From Anaerosalibacter massiliensis (GTDB taxonomy: Bacteria > Bacillota > Clostridia > Tissierellales > Sporanaerobacteraceae): a DNA stretch of 64,000 nt. How positions within the stretch are numbered: position 1 is the first letter of the stretch; the number at the start of each line of letters is the position of its first letter. Location: assembly GCA_000751555.1 (NCBI GenBank), contig CCEZ01000049.1:186001-250000 (forward strand). The letters run 5' to 3'. The notes beneath the pieces were generated by a model, which was not told the DNA's origin, searched no databases, and worked only from the letters and a program-made list of their open reading frames with translations. Below, in pieces: positions 19,319 to 29,004 of the stretch. A program made the position numbers and the translations under genes.

Positions 19319-20307
19319 CTAATATTATCTCCTTCCATTTCAAAAGTTTTTAGAGCATATAAAGCAACCTTTGTATCTTCTTCCACCGTACCTCCACTTA
19401 CACCTAATGCCCCAACTACTTTTCCATCTATCTCAAGTGGATATCCACCTCCAAAAGGGACTATTCTTCCCTTGTTAGTCCATTGGATTCCATATAAATC
19501 ACTATCTTCTTTAACTATATTTGAAACTTTGTTTGTAGGCATTTTCAATGCTAACGCTGTATAAGCTTTGTTCATAGATATATCTATACTAGCTAATAAT
19601 GAATCTTCCATTCTATGAAGCAATATTAAATTACCTCCTGAATCAAGTACCGAAACTACTATGGGAACTCCTATTTCCTTTCCTTTTCTTTCCGCTGCCT
19701 CAGCTATTTCTTTTGCAATTTCTAAATTTAAAATTAACTTATTAGAAGCATGTCCCAGTTTTTCTAAAACTTTTTCCTTTACTTCTTGTATAAACAAGTA
19801 TCTTTCTTCTGCTCTAGCCATTATGAACAAAACATCTGAAAGCCTATTTAAATATTTTCTTAATACTTCATCAATATTAGTTTCTCTGCTCAAAGATATT
19901 ATTAATCTTTCTGCTCTTCTCACCATAGTTCTGGCAACATGTAATACAGAAGATGATGTGTTTTCCCCAGGTAGCACAAAACTTTTTTGACGACCTACTT
20001 GAGCTTCATATTTATCTATAATATTTTCTAAATAATCTACATCAGACTGGGAAATCTTATCATCCAACTTTTCTTTTCCATTATCATCACTAGCAAGTTG
20101 AGCTCCTAAAACAAATAATCTCTTTTGTATATTTCTCAATTCTTTTTTTATATCTTCATTTGATACAATAGAATACGCTACCCCTATCATAGAATTTGAT
20201 TCATCTATAGTTCCATAACAATCTACTCTCAGACTATCTTTATTTATTCTACTTCCTCCAAACAGTCTAGTTTCTCCTTTATCTCCAGTTCTAGTGTATA
20301 TGCTCAA
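19309..20307 (-). CDS. pduO: PduO corrinoid adenosyltransferase with GlcG/HbpS domain
   Basis: The N-terminal ~185 residues (SIYTRTGDKGETRLFGG, MVRRAERL, LNRLSDVLF) are a PduO-type ATP:cob(I)alamin adenosyltransferase, which makes the coenzyme B12 used by PduCDE. Residues ~190-330 (LNLEIAKEIAEAAERKG onward, PFGGGYPLEIDGKVVGALGV) are a GlcG/HbpS haem-binding-like domain, the same two-domain layout as Salmonella PduO. A TTG at 20307 with AAAGGA about ten bases upstream gives the usual MSIYTRTGDKG start; a GTG three codons earlier overlaps that site. Confidence 0.93.
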   Translation of the reverse strand: MSIYTRTGDKGETRLFGGSRINKDSLRVDCYGTIDESNSMIGVAYSIVSNEDIKKELRNIQKRLFVLGAQLASDDNGKEKLDDKISQSDVDYLENIIDKYEAQVGRQKSFVLPGENTSSSVLHVARTMVRRAERLIISLSRETNIDEVLRKYLNRLSDVLFIMARAEERYLFIQEVKEKVLEKLGHASNKLILNLEIAKEIAEAAERKGKEIGVPIVVSVLDSGGNLILLHRMEDSLLASIDISMNKAYTALALKMPTNKVSNIVKEDSDLYGIQWTNKGRIVPFGGGYPLEIDGKVVGALGVSGGTVEEDTKVALYALKTFEMEGDNIRWN

Positions 20308-20321
20308 GTCAATCACATCCT

Positions 20322-20591
20322 TTACTGATTAACTTCAATATTATCTACTATAGCTACTATTGACCTATCAATTGGCGCTTTCAAATCTTGAAATGCTTGT
20401 CTTGCCGAACTTCCTGTAGCTACAAGTACAATTTCTCCTGTACCTGCCCCTACAGAATCTATTGCTATTTCACAATTACCTACTGGATTATATCTCATAT
20501 CTAAAGGTTGTACTATTAGAAGTTTCTTACCAACAAGGCCTTCATCTTTAGTAGTAGCTATAACTACTCCTTCTACTTTACCTATATACAT
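20322..20591 (-). CDS. pduN: PduN/EutN pentameric vertex protein
   Basis: This 89-aa protein begins MYIGKVEGVVIATTKDEGL and contains IAIDSVGAGTGEIVLVATGS, the signature of the CcmL/EutN/PduN family. These proteins form pentamers that cap the vertices of the icosahedral shell. One copy per locus is normal. It sits six bases before pduO. Confidence 0.96.
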   Translation of the reverse strand: MYIGKVEGVVIATTKDEGLVGKKLLIVQPLDMRYNPVGNCEIAIDSVGAGTGEIVLVATGSSARQAFQDLKAPIDRSIVAIVDNIEVNQ

Positions 20592-20604
20592 TTAAAAACC
20601 GCCT

Positions 20605-21381
20605 TTAATTTTTTATTTTTATATCTATACCTAGGCTATGTGCCATATCTTTAGCTAATGCTGTAACTATAGTATCTTTTGAAACTACAATTTCACAATT
20701 ATCTTTTTGTGATTTCATTATATCTTCTGTTGTAATTAACTTTTTATTTAATAAAATTGATTGGCTCTCTTTGGGTTCTAAAGATTCAAAAGAATTTACT
20801 ACACCATCATATAATTTTTTAGCACTAGTAAACTTTATATTATAGCTTTCTAATCTCTTTAAATTATCTTTAATCATATTATTATAAGCTATAGGAACTT
20901 GTGAACTTAATTTTAATCTTATATTATTTTCAGGATCACAAGCATCTTTTGCAGCTATAATGGAAATTCCATTCATTATTCCCCAAGATACTAAATAGGT
21001 AATTAATGTATCTGATATTCCAAAAGAAATTTTTGAAGCTGAGTTCATAGTTAAAACAGGTATTATTATTTTCTTTATATCTTGTTTTAAATAATCTATA
21101 TCTTTTATTTTATCCTCTACAAAAACATCTTCTATACCTAATTCTTGCTTTATAATATCAGAACCCAAAACAAACTCAGCTTTTTTAGATAAAACAACTT
21201 TTAAATTCCATCCATCATTAATTAGTTTTTTTATATTTTCAATTGAACTTTCAAATCCAATTTTTCCTCCAGTAAACAATACTAACGCTTTTTTCTCTCG
21301 TTCATACATTTCACTTATTATTCTTTTAGTTACTTCTTTCACAATAATATTTATCATTTCTTCTATATTCAATTTATTCAC
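20605..21381 (-). CDS. flavoprotein-like microcompartment-locus protein (pduM position)
   Basis: This 258-aa soluble protein starts with an amphipathic helix (NIEEMINIIVKEVTKRIISE) that resembles a shell-targeting peptide, followed by a Rossmann-like domain beginning KKALVLFTGGKIGFESSIEN and NDGWNLKVVLSKKAEFVL, reminiscent of Dfp/flavoprotein folds. In Listeria-type pdu loci an uncharacterised gene occupies the same place between eutJ and pduN; it is often related to pduM by position. I cannot assign a reaction. It may be a structural protein or may bind FMN. GTG at 21381 overlaps the eutJ stop; TTG at 21372, with GGAAGGTG upstream, is an equally good start. Confidence 0.7.
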   Translation of the reverse strand: MNKLNIEEMINIIVKEVTKRIISEMYEREKKALVLFTGGKIGFESSIENIKKLINDGWNLKVVLSKKAEFVLGSDIIKQELGIEDVFVEDKIKDIDYLKQDIKKIIIPVLTMNSASKISFGISDTLITYLVSWGIMNGISIIAAKDACDPENNIRLKLSSQVPIAYNNMIKDNLKRLESYNIKFTSAKKLYDGVVNSFESLEPKESQSILLNKKLITTEDIMKSQKDNCEIVVSKDTIVTALAKDMAHSLGIDIKIKN

Positions 21382-22204
21382 CTTCCCCGTTGCAATTTAA
21401 TGCTATACCAAGAGGTGTAATTAAAAGGGGGTTTAAGGGTTTTATTGTTTTTATTCCTATATACTTTGTAAATACTTCTTCAAATTTAGTAAAACTACAT
21501 GCTCCTCCTACTACATAAATCTTATCTACAGAATATCCTTGTATATGTCTTTTTACAATTTCAGCCATTTTTTCAATTACTGGTTTGATAGCTACAAATA
21601 CTTTTTCCTCTTTTTTAGGATCTCTCTTTAATTTTTCTGCTTCATCAAAAGATATTCCATAACTTCCTCCTAAAACTAAGGTCATATGAGTTCCTCCTGT
21701 AGGTTCATCTGCTGTATATATAACTTTACCTTCTTTTAAAATGCTTATCCCTGTAGTACCTCCACCTACATCTACTACTGCTCCATCTTGAATTCCTAGA
21801 ACAGTAGCAGCAGCAGTTGGTTCATCTATAATATCTACTACATCCATTCCTACAGATTCAACAACATTAGATATAACTTTAACATTTCCATCTATTGTTC
21901 CAGGAGGAACGGCTATAGCTGAGTAGTTTAAATTAATCTTAAGCATTTCTTCTATATCATGTTTTAATTTTTCTAATATATTTACAGCTCCAATATAATC
22001 TACAACTATGCCGTCTTTTACCACTTTAGCCTCTTGAGAAGCTCCTGCTATTGGATTACCTTCCTGGTCAACTATAGCTAAAACTATATTAGCTGTTCCT
22101 AAATCTACCCCTACTTTTAATTTTCCATCATAGGAATTACAGCTTTTAGTTTGTATGAGATTATTAAACTTCCCAATATACTCATTTACCGTTGATAAAT
22201 CCAT
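21374..22204 (-). CDS. eutJ: EutJ-like actin/Hsp70-fold ATPase
   Basis: The protein is 276 aa of the sugar kinase/Hsp70/actin superfamily: phosphate loops GVDLGTANIVLAIVD and VVDVGGGTTGISIL, and the adenosine motif IYVVGGACSF. It is the EutJ family, a putative chaperone or assembly ATPase found in Eut and many Firmicute Pdu loci. Its exact role is not established; help in folding or loading cargo enzymes is the usual suggestion. It starts 13 bases after pduL and overlaps the next gene. Confidence 0.9.
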   Translation of the reverse strand: MDLSTVNEYIGKFNNLIQTKSCNSYDGKLKVGVDLGTANIVLAIVDQEGNPIAGASQEAKVVKDGIVVDYIGAVNILEKLKHDIEEMLKINLNYSAIAVPPGTIDGNVKVISNVVESVGMDVVDIIDEPTAAATVLGIQDGAVVDVGGGTTGISILKEGKVIYTADEPTGGTHMTLVLGGSYGISFDEAEKLKRDPKKEEKVFVAIKPVIEKMAEIVKRHIQGYSVDKIYVVGGACSFTKFEEVFTKYIGIKTIKPLNPLLITPLGIALNCNGEGE

Positions 22205-22217
22205 ATTAAAATACTCC

Positions 22218-22859
22218 TTATTTTCTAACTACTTTTACTTTATCTCCATTTTTTAGACCTGAAGAATTAGCTTCATCTATATCTATATGCATTTCTAAAC
22301 TATATTTATTTGAAACTCTCACAAGAACATTATAAAATGCTGTTTTTCTTATACCTTCGGATAGTACTGTTACCATTTCCCCATTTTTGAATCCACGCTT
22401 TTTAGCATAATCCTCTGGCATGTGTATATGTCTCAAAGCGACTATAACGCCTTTATCTTTTTCTATACTTCCATTTGGACCTTCAATAATTATTCCTGGA
22501 GTATTTTCTATATCCCCAGATTCTTTCACTGGAGTTTTTATCCCTAATTTAAAACTATCAGATATAGAAATTTCAACTTGGGTATTATTTCTTACAGGTC
22601 CTAATATTCTTACATTTTCAAATTTACCTTTTGGTCCTTTTATAGTTACTGTTTCTTTAGATGCAAATTGTCCTGGTTGACTTAAATCCTTAAACTTTGT
22701 TAGTTCATAGCCATATCCAAACAAATTATATAGATCTTCTTCACTAAGATGTACATGTCTATTAGATACTCCCACAGGGATTAAGCCCTCTTCTTCTTCA
22801 AGCTTTTTTTCTACTTCTAACACAATTCTTCTAATTAAGGCTTCATTAATTTCCCCCAT
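22218..22859 (-). CDS. pduL: phosphate propanoyltransferase PduL
   Basis: PduL converts propanoyl-CoA (or acetyl-CoA) and phosphate to the acyl phosphate, recycling CoA inside the compartment. The zinc ligands appear in VSNRHVHLSEED and the second repeat in VALRHIHMPEDYAKK. The N-terminal helix (INEALIRRIVLEVEKKLEEE) is the known encapsulation peptide type. The ATG at 22859 has GGAAGGAGAAC upstream; an upstream ATG six codons earlier would contain that site. Length 213 aa is usual. Confidence 0.94.
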   Translation of the reverse strand: MGEINEALIRRIVLEVEKKLEEEEGLIPVGVSNRHVHLSEEDLYNLFGYGYELTKFKDLSQPGQFASKETVTIKGPKGKFENVRILGPVRNNTQVEISISDSFKLGIKTPVKESGDIENTPGIIIEGPNGSIEKDKGVIVALRHIHMPEDYAKKRGFKNGEMVTVLSEGIRKTAFYNVLVRVSNKYSLEMHIDIDEANSSGLKNGDKVKVVRK

Positions 22860-22897
22860 ATAAAGTTCTCCTTCCATAACCTATAATATTGCTAAAA

Positions 22898-23188
22898 CTA
22901 TTTTGCTTGTTCTGCTTGTGCATGTGGTAAGATTTTTTCTGTATCAATATGAGGTCTTGGAATTACATGTACTGAAACTAATTCTCCTACTCTTTCTGCT
23001 GCTGCAGCTCCTGCATCAGTAGCTGCCTTAACTGCACCTACATCTCCTCTTACCATTACTGTGACTAATCCTGAACCTATTTTTTCATATCCTATCAATT
23101 CAACATTTGCTGATTTTGTCATAGAATCTGCAGCTTCTATAGCTCCAATCAATCCTTTTGTTTCAATCATTCCTAATGCTTCTCCCAT
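22898..23188 (-). CDS. pduJ: PduJ-type hexameric shell protein (BMC-H)
   Basis: This single BMC domain ([40 protein letters not shown]) of 96 aa is nearly identical to the PduA homolog at 29.8 kb, including the HVIPRPH motif. It differs in an extended C-terminus ([14 protein letters not shown]). Such proteins make the flat facets and the main metabolite pores. Position after pduK and before pduL matches pduJ in Salmonella and Listeria. Confidence 0.95.
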   Translation of the reverse strand: MGEALGMIETKGLIGAIEAADSMTKSANVELIGYEKIGSGLVTVMVRGDVGAVKAATDAGAAAAERVGELVSVHVIPRPHIDTEKILPHAQAEQAK

Positions 23189-23203
23189 TTGTTATTCCTC
23201 CCT

Positions 23204-23764
23204 TTATTTTTTATTATGAATACAAAGTACCCTAGGTTCTCCTTTTTTCCTTGGACATTTAGGATCTCCGCAAATATTACATATATCTTTAACATTTTTA
23301 TTCAAAGAAACATCATTTATTTTTTCTTCAACTTTTCCATTACTGTCTTTATCAGTTTTCTTTTCTGTTTCTTTTTTAATTTGTTCTGTTACTTCTTCAT
23401 TAATAACTTTCTTAACTTCATTATCATCTTTTATTCCTATATCCTTATTTTCAATTTTCTCTGTCTCTTTAAAATTTCCAACTGTTTCTAAACTATTTAT
23501 TAACTTTTCAATTTCATCATGGGGTCTAGGTATAACAAGTTTACTCCATATTTTATTCACTTTAGCTGCTGCAATACTTCCAGCTTCAACTGCAGCTTTA
23601 ACTGCTCCCACATCTCCTGCAAATTTTACTGTAACAAGTCCACCGCCTTTAGTTAATTCATATCCTAAAAGCTTAACATTAGCTGATTTTACTCCAGTAT
23701 CAGCAGCCTCAATTGCTGCAGCCAATCCAACTGTTTCTATCATACCTAGTGCAAACTTAAACAA
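23204..23764 (-). CDS. pduK: PduK-type shell protein with Cys-rich tail
   Basis: Residues 1-90 form a BMC-H domain ([39 protein letters not shown]). A ~65-residue Lys/Glu-rich linker follows, and the C-terminus carries [19 protein letters not shown], a conserved PduK motif with four cysteines (the fourth precedes this stretch) that could bind metal or an Fe-S cluster. At 186 aa it is a minor shell component. It lies 15 bases after pduH. Confidence 0.93.
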   Translation of the reverse strand: MFKFALGMIETVGLAAAIEAADTGVKSANVKLLGYELTKGGGLVTVKFAGDVGAVKAAVEAGSIAAAKVNKIWSKLVIPRPHDEIEKLINSLETVGNFKETEKIENKDIGIKDDNEVKKVINEEVTEQIKKETEKKTDKDSNGKVEEKINDVSLNKNVKDICNICGDPKCPRKKGEPRVLCIHNKK

Positions 23765-23779
23765 TATTACACCCCCTCT

Positions 23780-24232
23780 TTAAAGACTTTCCATTACTTT
23801 TTTTACAATCATTTCAATATCTACATAGTTATCTGAATCATCTTTGTTTCCATTTTCTTTTTCATCTATTTCAGCATCATCTGAAAATGATTTAAAGGCG
23901 ATTCCCTTTATTAATCTTGCTGCATTAGCACCTAGTTTTCTTAAATTATGGTGTTCATCCTTTATATTTAAACTAAATAAAGGTTCCTCTTTATTCAACT
24001 TCTGATAATGTACTATAATATTTCCATCTTTACCTATGCCAATGCCTACATTTAATTTTGAATCTTCTGCTGCACTATATCCTAATTCTATAGAATTTTC
24101 TAAAGGTTTCGATTCAATATTATATGGAAGTCCTTCTTCTTCAATTCCCCACAATAATTGGTTATATGAAGATTTATCCTTTATTTGTGATGAATAATAA
24201 ATATTGATTGTAGGCCTATCAACATTATTCAT
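23780..24232 (-). CDS. pduH: diol dehydratase reactivase small subunit PduH
   Basis: The 150-aa small subunit of the reactivating factor exchanges damaged cobalamin in PduCDE. Recognisable segments are RPTINIYYSSQ, LLWGIEEEGLPYNI and KLGANAARLIKGIAFK, related to the beta subunit of the dehydratase. It overlaps the 3' end of pduG by eight bases, as expected for partners made in equal amounts. Confidence 0.92.
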   Translation of the reverse strand: MNNVDRPTINIYYSSQIKDKSSYNQLLWGIEEEGLPYNIESKPLENSIELGYSAAEDSKLNVGIGIGKDGNIIVHYQKLNKEEPLFSLNIKDEHHNLRKLGANAARLIKGIAFKSFSDDAEIDEKENGNKDDSDNYVDIEMIVKKVMESL

Positions 24233-26051
24233 TTTTTACATCCTCCTTGTATGACAATACAAGACCTGTTGCTACGGCATTTCTAGCACCTTCCACGCTT
24301 CTTATATTAGCCCTACCTGATACTATTCCATATTGAGATAATGCATCAGTAACCAATTGAGGAACTTCAAAATCTAAAGCTGAACCACCTAATAATACAA
24401 CATATTCAATATCTCTTATATTTCCGGTTTTACTAACTATCTTCAATGCTCTTATTGCATTAGTTACAAATACTTTTTGTTTAGCAGCTTTTCTAACTAT
24501 CTTTATTTTTTCTAAAGAATGATCACTTGGTATAGGTATCATATTTCCTTCTTTTAAAATTACTACTCTTGCAAAAACTTTAGGATCTAGTTGTTTTTCA
24601 AAAAATTCTACAGAACCATCTTCATGTCTAATATGAAAAAGACTTTCTACTTTAGCAAGTGGATATTTCTTTATATCTTCAGCTAAACCAAAATCGTCTA
24701 ATCCTAATTCAGAATTTATAAGCATAGTAACCATATTACCTGCACCTGCTAAATGTATAGATTTTATTTTCCCATTATTATCTATAACAGAGGCATCTGT
24801 AGAACCTGCTCCCATATCTAATATTGCTAAAGGAGTACTGCTACCAGGAGTTGTAAGGGCTCCCCTTATGGCCATATCTGCTTCTATTCCGCCAACTTCA
24901 ACTTGAACTTCTATCTCTTTTTCTAGTTCTTCTGCTATCATACTCATTTGTAATTTATCAGATTTAACCATAGCTGCTATTCCTACTGCATTTTCCATAG
25001 AAAACTCTCCTGCAACTCCTCCTTTTACTTTTTGAGGAACAAAAGTATCAACAGCTAATAAATCTTGTATCTTAATTTCACTTGGGTGATGTTTCGTAAG
25101 ATTTGCCATTACTTGTCTTACTTTTTCCAACATGCCTCCTGCATTAGTACCAGGTTCTCCATTTACATCTAGAATAGGATAACACGATCTTAAAACATCC
25201 ATTATAGCAGAAGCTCCTTCTTCTACATCTATAGACATTCTTCTTTTCTCGCCAATTACGTTTATTTTTCCTGATGGAATTCTTTTCTCTTTAACATCTC
25301 CCTTAGGGGTTTTTATTACAACGGCTGATCTATTTCCTATAAGGGCTCTAGCTATAGGAACTATCATTTTAGTTTCTTCTGGAGTTAATCCAAATTGAGT
25401 AGCTATACCAAAAGGATTTGAAAGAACTTCTACTACACCACCAACAGGTGCTACTTCTATAGCAGTTTTTACTCCTTCATGTACTTTATCTATCAAAGCT
25501 ACTTCATCTACTATTGGTATAGTTTTAATTAATCTATTATTAACTAAAACTCCATCATCTTTTTGCATAATAGCCCCTTGTATATCTTTTCCATTTTTTA
25601 AAGCTTCATTTATTAAAGATACAGCTTCCATGAAATCAACTTCTTTTGGAACTATGACTATCAATGGCTTTTTATCATCATATTCTTTTAATTTTCTAAT
25701 ATCTATAGTGTAACCAACACCTAGTCCAATTCCTCCAGGTGTAGAAGGATTGTGACCTATCATTGTAGATTCTGTTATAATAGTCTCTGTTATAGTTTCC
25801 ATTGCTACATCACCAATTACTGGAGCAGCTTCGTTTATTCTAATTAAATTTAAGTCCTTAATATCTATATTTGCCTTATCAAGTGCTTGTTTAAGAGAAG
25901 CAAATATTCCATTAATGTTTTCACGTGTACCCTTTATACCAGTAGTTTTAACAATACCACTAGATAAAAACTCAATATTATCATCATAAATTCTAGCTAA
26001 AGCTGTCTCTGTAGTAGCATTTCCTATATCTATACCTACTATCAACTCCAT
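24225..26051 (-). CDS. pduG: diol dehydratase reactivase large subunit PduG
   Basis: This 608-aa chaperone-like ATPase has an actin/Hsp70 fold with phosphate loop VGIDIGNATTETALA, second loop LDMGAGSTDASVID and adenosine motif VVLLGGSALDFEVP. With PduH it removes inactive B12 from the dehydratase in an ATP-dependent way. Length and sequence are typical for DdrA/PduG. Confidence 0.95.
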   Translation of the reverse strand: MELIVGIDIGNATTETALARIYDDNIEFLSSGIVKTTGIKGTRENINGIFASLKQALDKANIDIKDLNLIRINEAAPVIGDVAMETITETIITESTMIGHNPSTPGGIGLGVGYTIDIRKLKEYDDKKPLIVIVPKEVDFMEAVSLINEALKNGKDIQGAIMQKDDGVLVNNRLIKTIPIVDEVALIDKVHEGVKTAIEVAPVGGVVEVLSNPFGIATQFGLTPEETKMIVPIARALIGNRSAVVIKTPKGDVKEKRIPSGKINVIGEKRRMSIDVEEGASAIMDVLRSCYPILDVNGEPGTNAGGMLEKVRQVMANLTKHHPSEIKIQDLLAVDTFVPQKVKGGVAGEFSMENAVGIAAMVKSDKLQMSMIAEELEKEIEVQVEVGGIEADMAIRGALTTPGSSTPLAILDMGAGSTDASVIDNNGKIKSIHLAGAGNMVTMLINSELGLDDFGLAEDIKKYPLAKVESLFHIRHEDGSVEFFEKQLDPKVFARVVILKEGNMIPIPSDHSLEKIKIVRKAAKQKVFVTNAIRALKIVSKTGNIRDIEYVVLLGGSALDFEVPQLVTDALSQYGIVSGRANIRSVEGARNAVATGLVLSYKEDVKNE

Positions 26052-26087
26052 CTATAAAACCTCCTGGCTACTTATAAATACACATAA

Positions 26088-26612
26088 TTAATCTTTTCTT
26101 AACATATTTCTTTTTTCATATACTTCTGCTGCTTCTCTTACGAAATTGCTATTTATTGTTGCATTATATTTTTCTTCTAGTTCATTAGCTATATCCAATA
26201 ATTCTTGTTTAGTTGATCTATTTGGTCTTAATGCATTGTATATCTCTAATATTCTTTCATCTGAGATAACTGTAAGTTCAGATGCTCTTCTTAAATTTTT
26301 AGCAAATGCATCTCTATTTACTCCTTCAGCTACCTTTGCTTGTAATTCCAATGTTTCTGGTGATATTCTAACATCAGTAGATTTAATATCTCCATTCAAA
26401 ACGTTATTTAAAGTTATCTCTTCTAACTTCCTATTTGTAGGAGTCTTAACCAATTCTGGACATTTTGTTGCTAAAGGATAATCTTTCTTCGCATCTATTT
26501 CAACACCTGAGGATTTATTTTCACTTTCTTTGAATATTTCCTTATCTGAATCATTTTTCATTGACATCATAACTTGTCTAACAACTTCTTCTATCATTTT
26601 TTCTTGATTCAT
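26088..26612 (-). CDS. pduE: propanediol dehydratase small subunit PduE
   Basis: This gamma subunit is 174 aa. The N-terminal helix (NQEKMIEEVVRQVMMSMKN) and the Lys/Ser-rich linker are the extension seen in microcompartment-associated enzymes. The core has DYPLATKCPELVKTPTNR and ALRPNRSTKQELLDIANEL. The ATG at 26612 follows GGAGGTGAATATA; a TTG five codons upstream would include that site. Confidence 0.94.
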   Translation of the reverse strand: MNQEKMIEEVVRQVMMSMKNDSDKEIFKESENKSSGVEIDAKKDYPLATKCPELVKTPTNRKLEEITLNNVLNGDIKSTDVRISPETLELQAKVAEGVNRDAFAKNLRRASELTVISDERILEIYNALRPNRSTKQELLDIANELEEKYNATINSNFVREAAEVYEKRNMLRKD

Positions 26613-26630
26613 TATATTCACCTCCAATAA

Positions 26631-27287
26631 TTAAAACTCTACTTTAAGTTCTTCAGATTTACCATTCAAATCAACATGTTCTGTTTCTTTTATATGAAGA
26701 AGTGCTGCTAATGCTTGATACTTAGGTCTTGCCATTTGATCATTTATAGTAGGCACTGGATTTGGTGATTCTCCCTTTGCATATTTTGCTGCATTTTTCC
26801 CTATGGCTCTATATACATCTAATGTTAATACTGGTGCTTGTGGAAAAAGTTCTAAATTACTTAATGGTTGCAAATCTTTTTGATGAATTATAGCAGTACC
26901 TTTTGATTGTATCCCTATACCGATACCTGAACCACTTAACTTAGCTGCTTCAAGTCCTATAAAAGCAACATCTGAAGTTCTATTTACTCTAACAATCCTA
27001 GTTTTTAAACCTTCCTCTTCTATACCTGCAATTATTTCTCTTAACACTTTATCATGAGGTAAATGAATTATTGTTTTATTTTGATATTTTGCAAAAGCTG
27101 GAGCTACTCCTATAACTACCTCATCACTTCTAATCCCTTTTTTAGCTATTCCTATTTCTTGTATATTTAAAGTTCCCAATGAAATTGGCTCTGTTTTTTC
27201 ACTTTTTGATATTGGTTTATCCTTAACACTTAAATTCTTCATAACTTCATCAATTATTTCACGAATAATTTTTTCATCAACAGCCAT
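26631..27287 (-). CDS. pduD: propanediol dehydratase medium subunit PduD
   Basis: The beta subunit is 218 aa and contributes to cobalamin binding. It shows [40 protein letters not shown] and the lower-axial region typical of PduD. The N-terminal 30-40 residues ([16 protein letters not shown]) form an encapsulation helix as in Salmonella PduD. Glycerol dehydratase beta subunits lack this extension, which favours a shell-targeted diol dehydratase. Confidence 0.95.
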   Translation of the reverse strand: MAVDEKIIREIIDEVMKNLSVKDKPISKSEKTEPISLGTLNIQEIGIAKKGIRSDEVVIGVAPAFAKYQNKTIIHLPHDKVLREIIAGIEEEGLKTRIVRVNRTSDVAFIGLEAAKLSGSGIGIGIQSKGTAIIHQKDLQPLSNLELFPQAPVLTLDVYRAIGKNAAKYAKGESPNPVPTINDQMARPKYQALAALLHIKETEHVDLNGKSEELKVEF

Positions 27288-27312
27288 TTTATTGCCTCCT
27301 CTCAGGATCTAA

Positions 27313-28980
27313 TTATTCAAAATCTTCTGGACTTTTAGCGTTTCTAATATCCTTTATTTGGTCCCATCTTTCTTCGCTCATTCTATATCCTGTGCCAGGT
27401 CCCATATAATCATTACAGTTATTTACTGCACTTATGACATTATAATCACTATCTAATATAGCTGAAGTATGAAGATAATCTCCTGAAACTCTCTGTTTCA
27501 ACATATTTAACACTCTTTCCGCTATATCTTCAAAACCGTTTTTATAAAGTGCTTTTACTACATCTACTCCTGTTATTCCTCTGTTCATCATTTCTTCAGC
27601 AGCTTTAATATCTTCTACCATATTTCTTTCTGGCATATCTTTACTTCCATTAGCATATGTTGCTGCCTCTACTTCTTCATCAGTTACAGTAGGAAGTCCC
27701 AAACCTTCAAATACTGCTTGTATGGCCTTAGCCGCTTTATTTCTAATAGCTACTACTTCTTCTTCAGTCACTGGTTGTAATCCGCCATCTACTTTCAAAT
27801 CTCTTTGAATAATATTGTAATCATCAAAATCTGATGCATCAAAATTTGAACCTGCAAACATATTGTCATAGTTTGGAACTGCACTATACCCTGAAAATAT
27901 AAAATCAGTTCCAGGCAACATTTGCATTAAAGTCCTTGCTGTCCTTCTCATTGGTGAATGTGAGAAAGTTTGATCATTTCCTGATGCTACCTCTAAATCC
28001 AACATTGTAGTTATAAGGTTTTCTGCAAGTACAGCCCTAATACCAGAAGGAACTGAACCTGGAACACCTATACAACTTATAGAACCATTTTGTAGTCCTT
28101 GAACCCCTGCACCTCTTGTAATATATATACATTTTGCCTCTAGATAAAGCATTGATTTACCTTCAGCATTTCCCATCAATACTTCTGCACCTGTACCAGA
28201 AGTAAATCTCATTTTAAGTCCTCTTGACGCATAAGCTGAAGCTAAAAAAGCTTTAGACCAAGGTGTATCATCACCATCTACAAAAACTCTTTCTGTTCCA
28301 TATACTGATACTGTTTCAGCATAACAAGTTAAACCTCTCATACCTAATTCTAATTCTGTAGCTTCTTCTACTGCACATTGAGTTAATACTCCACTTCTTC
28401 CAACTTGTGAACCAACTAATAATGCTAAAGCGTTAAATGGAGCATATCTTACTACTGCAACTGTTGTTTCCATTTCGTCAAATCCTCTTAAAGCTGCTTC
28501 CGCTGCATCAGCAGCTATTTGAACTGGATTATCTTTAACATTAGTTACATGACATTGGTTTGATGGAGTTTTTCTAGCTCTCATTTTTTGTACTGCCATC
28601 ATCATTTCAACTACATTCATCTTTGAAACTACATCCACCATTTTTGCTGGAGTCATAGCTGTAGTAAATTTAATTATTTCTTCTCTTGGAATATTTACAT
28701 CTACTATCTTCCTTGCTATCTCAGTAGAATCTATTTCTATCACTTCAAGAGCATTATCTAAATTTATTGCATAATCTGCAATAAACAAATCTATCATGTC
28801 AAAATCTTCACGTTTTTTTCCATCTAATTCTACAACTTTTCCGTTTTCTATCTTAATACTTGGCTCTGGATCACTTGGACTATTCATTGCTATCAATCCA
28901 ACTTCAGGCCATTCCTTTACAAATCCATCTTTATTTACATCTCGCTGTTCAAGAATTTGAAATCTTTTAGATCTTTTCAT
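27313..28980 (-). CDS. pduC: propanediol dehydratase large subunit PduC
   Basis: PduC is the catalytic TIM-barrel subunit of B12-dependent diol (glycerol) dehydratase, converting 1,2-propanediol to propionaldehyde by a radical mechanism. At 555 aa the length is canonical. Gln142 and His144 in SNQCHVTNVKDNP and Glu171 in GFDEMETTV fit the known substrate residues with an offset of one from the Klebsiella numbering. FSGYSAVPNYDNMFAGSNFD is also diagnostic. Diol and glycerol enzymes cannot be told apart with certainty by eye. Confidence 0.97.
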   Translation of the reverse strand: MKRSKRFQILEQRDVNKDGFVKEWPEVGLIAMNSPSDPEPSIKIENGKVVELDGKKREDFDMIDLFIADYAINLDNALEVIEIDSTEIARKIVDVNIPREEIIKFTTAMTPAKMVDVVSKMNVVEMMMAVQKMRARKTPSNQCHVTNVKDNPVQIAADAAEAALRGFDEMETTVAVVRYAPFNALALLVGSQVGRSGVLTQCAVEEATELELGMRGLTCYAETVSVYGTERVFVDGDDTPWSKAFLASAYASRGLKMRFTSGTGAEVLMGNAEGKSMLYLEAKCIYITRGAGVQGLQNGSISCIGVPGSVPSGIRAVLAENLITTMLDLEVASGNDQTFSHSPMRRTARTLMQMLPGTDFIFSGYSAVPNYDNMFAGSNFDASDFDDYNIIQRDLKVDGGLQPVTEEEVVAIRNKAAKAIQAVFEGLGLPTVTDEEVEAATYANGSKDMPERNMVEDIKAAEEMMNRGITGVDVVKALYKNGFEDIAERVLNMLKQRVSGDYLHTSAILDSDYNVISAVNNCNDYMGPGTGYRMSEERWDQIKDIRNAKSPEDFE

Positions 28981-29004
28981 ATTTATTTCCCCTCCTTTTT
29001 GTTA

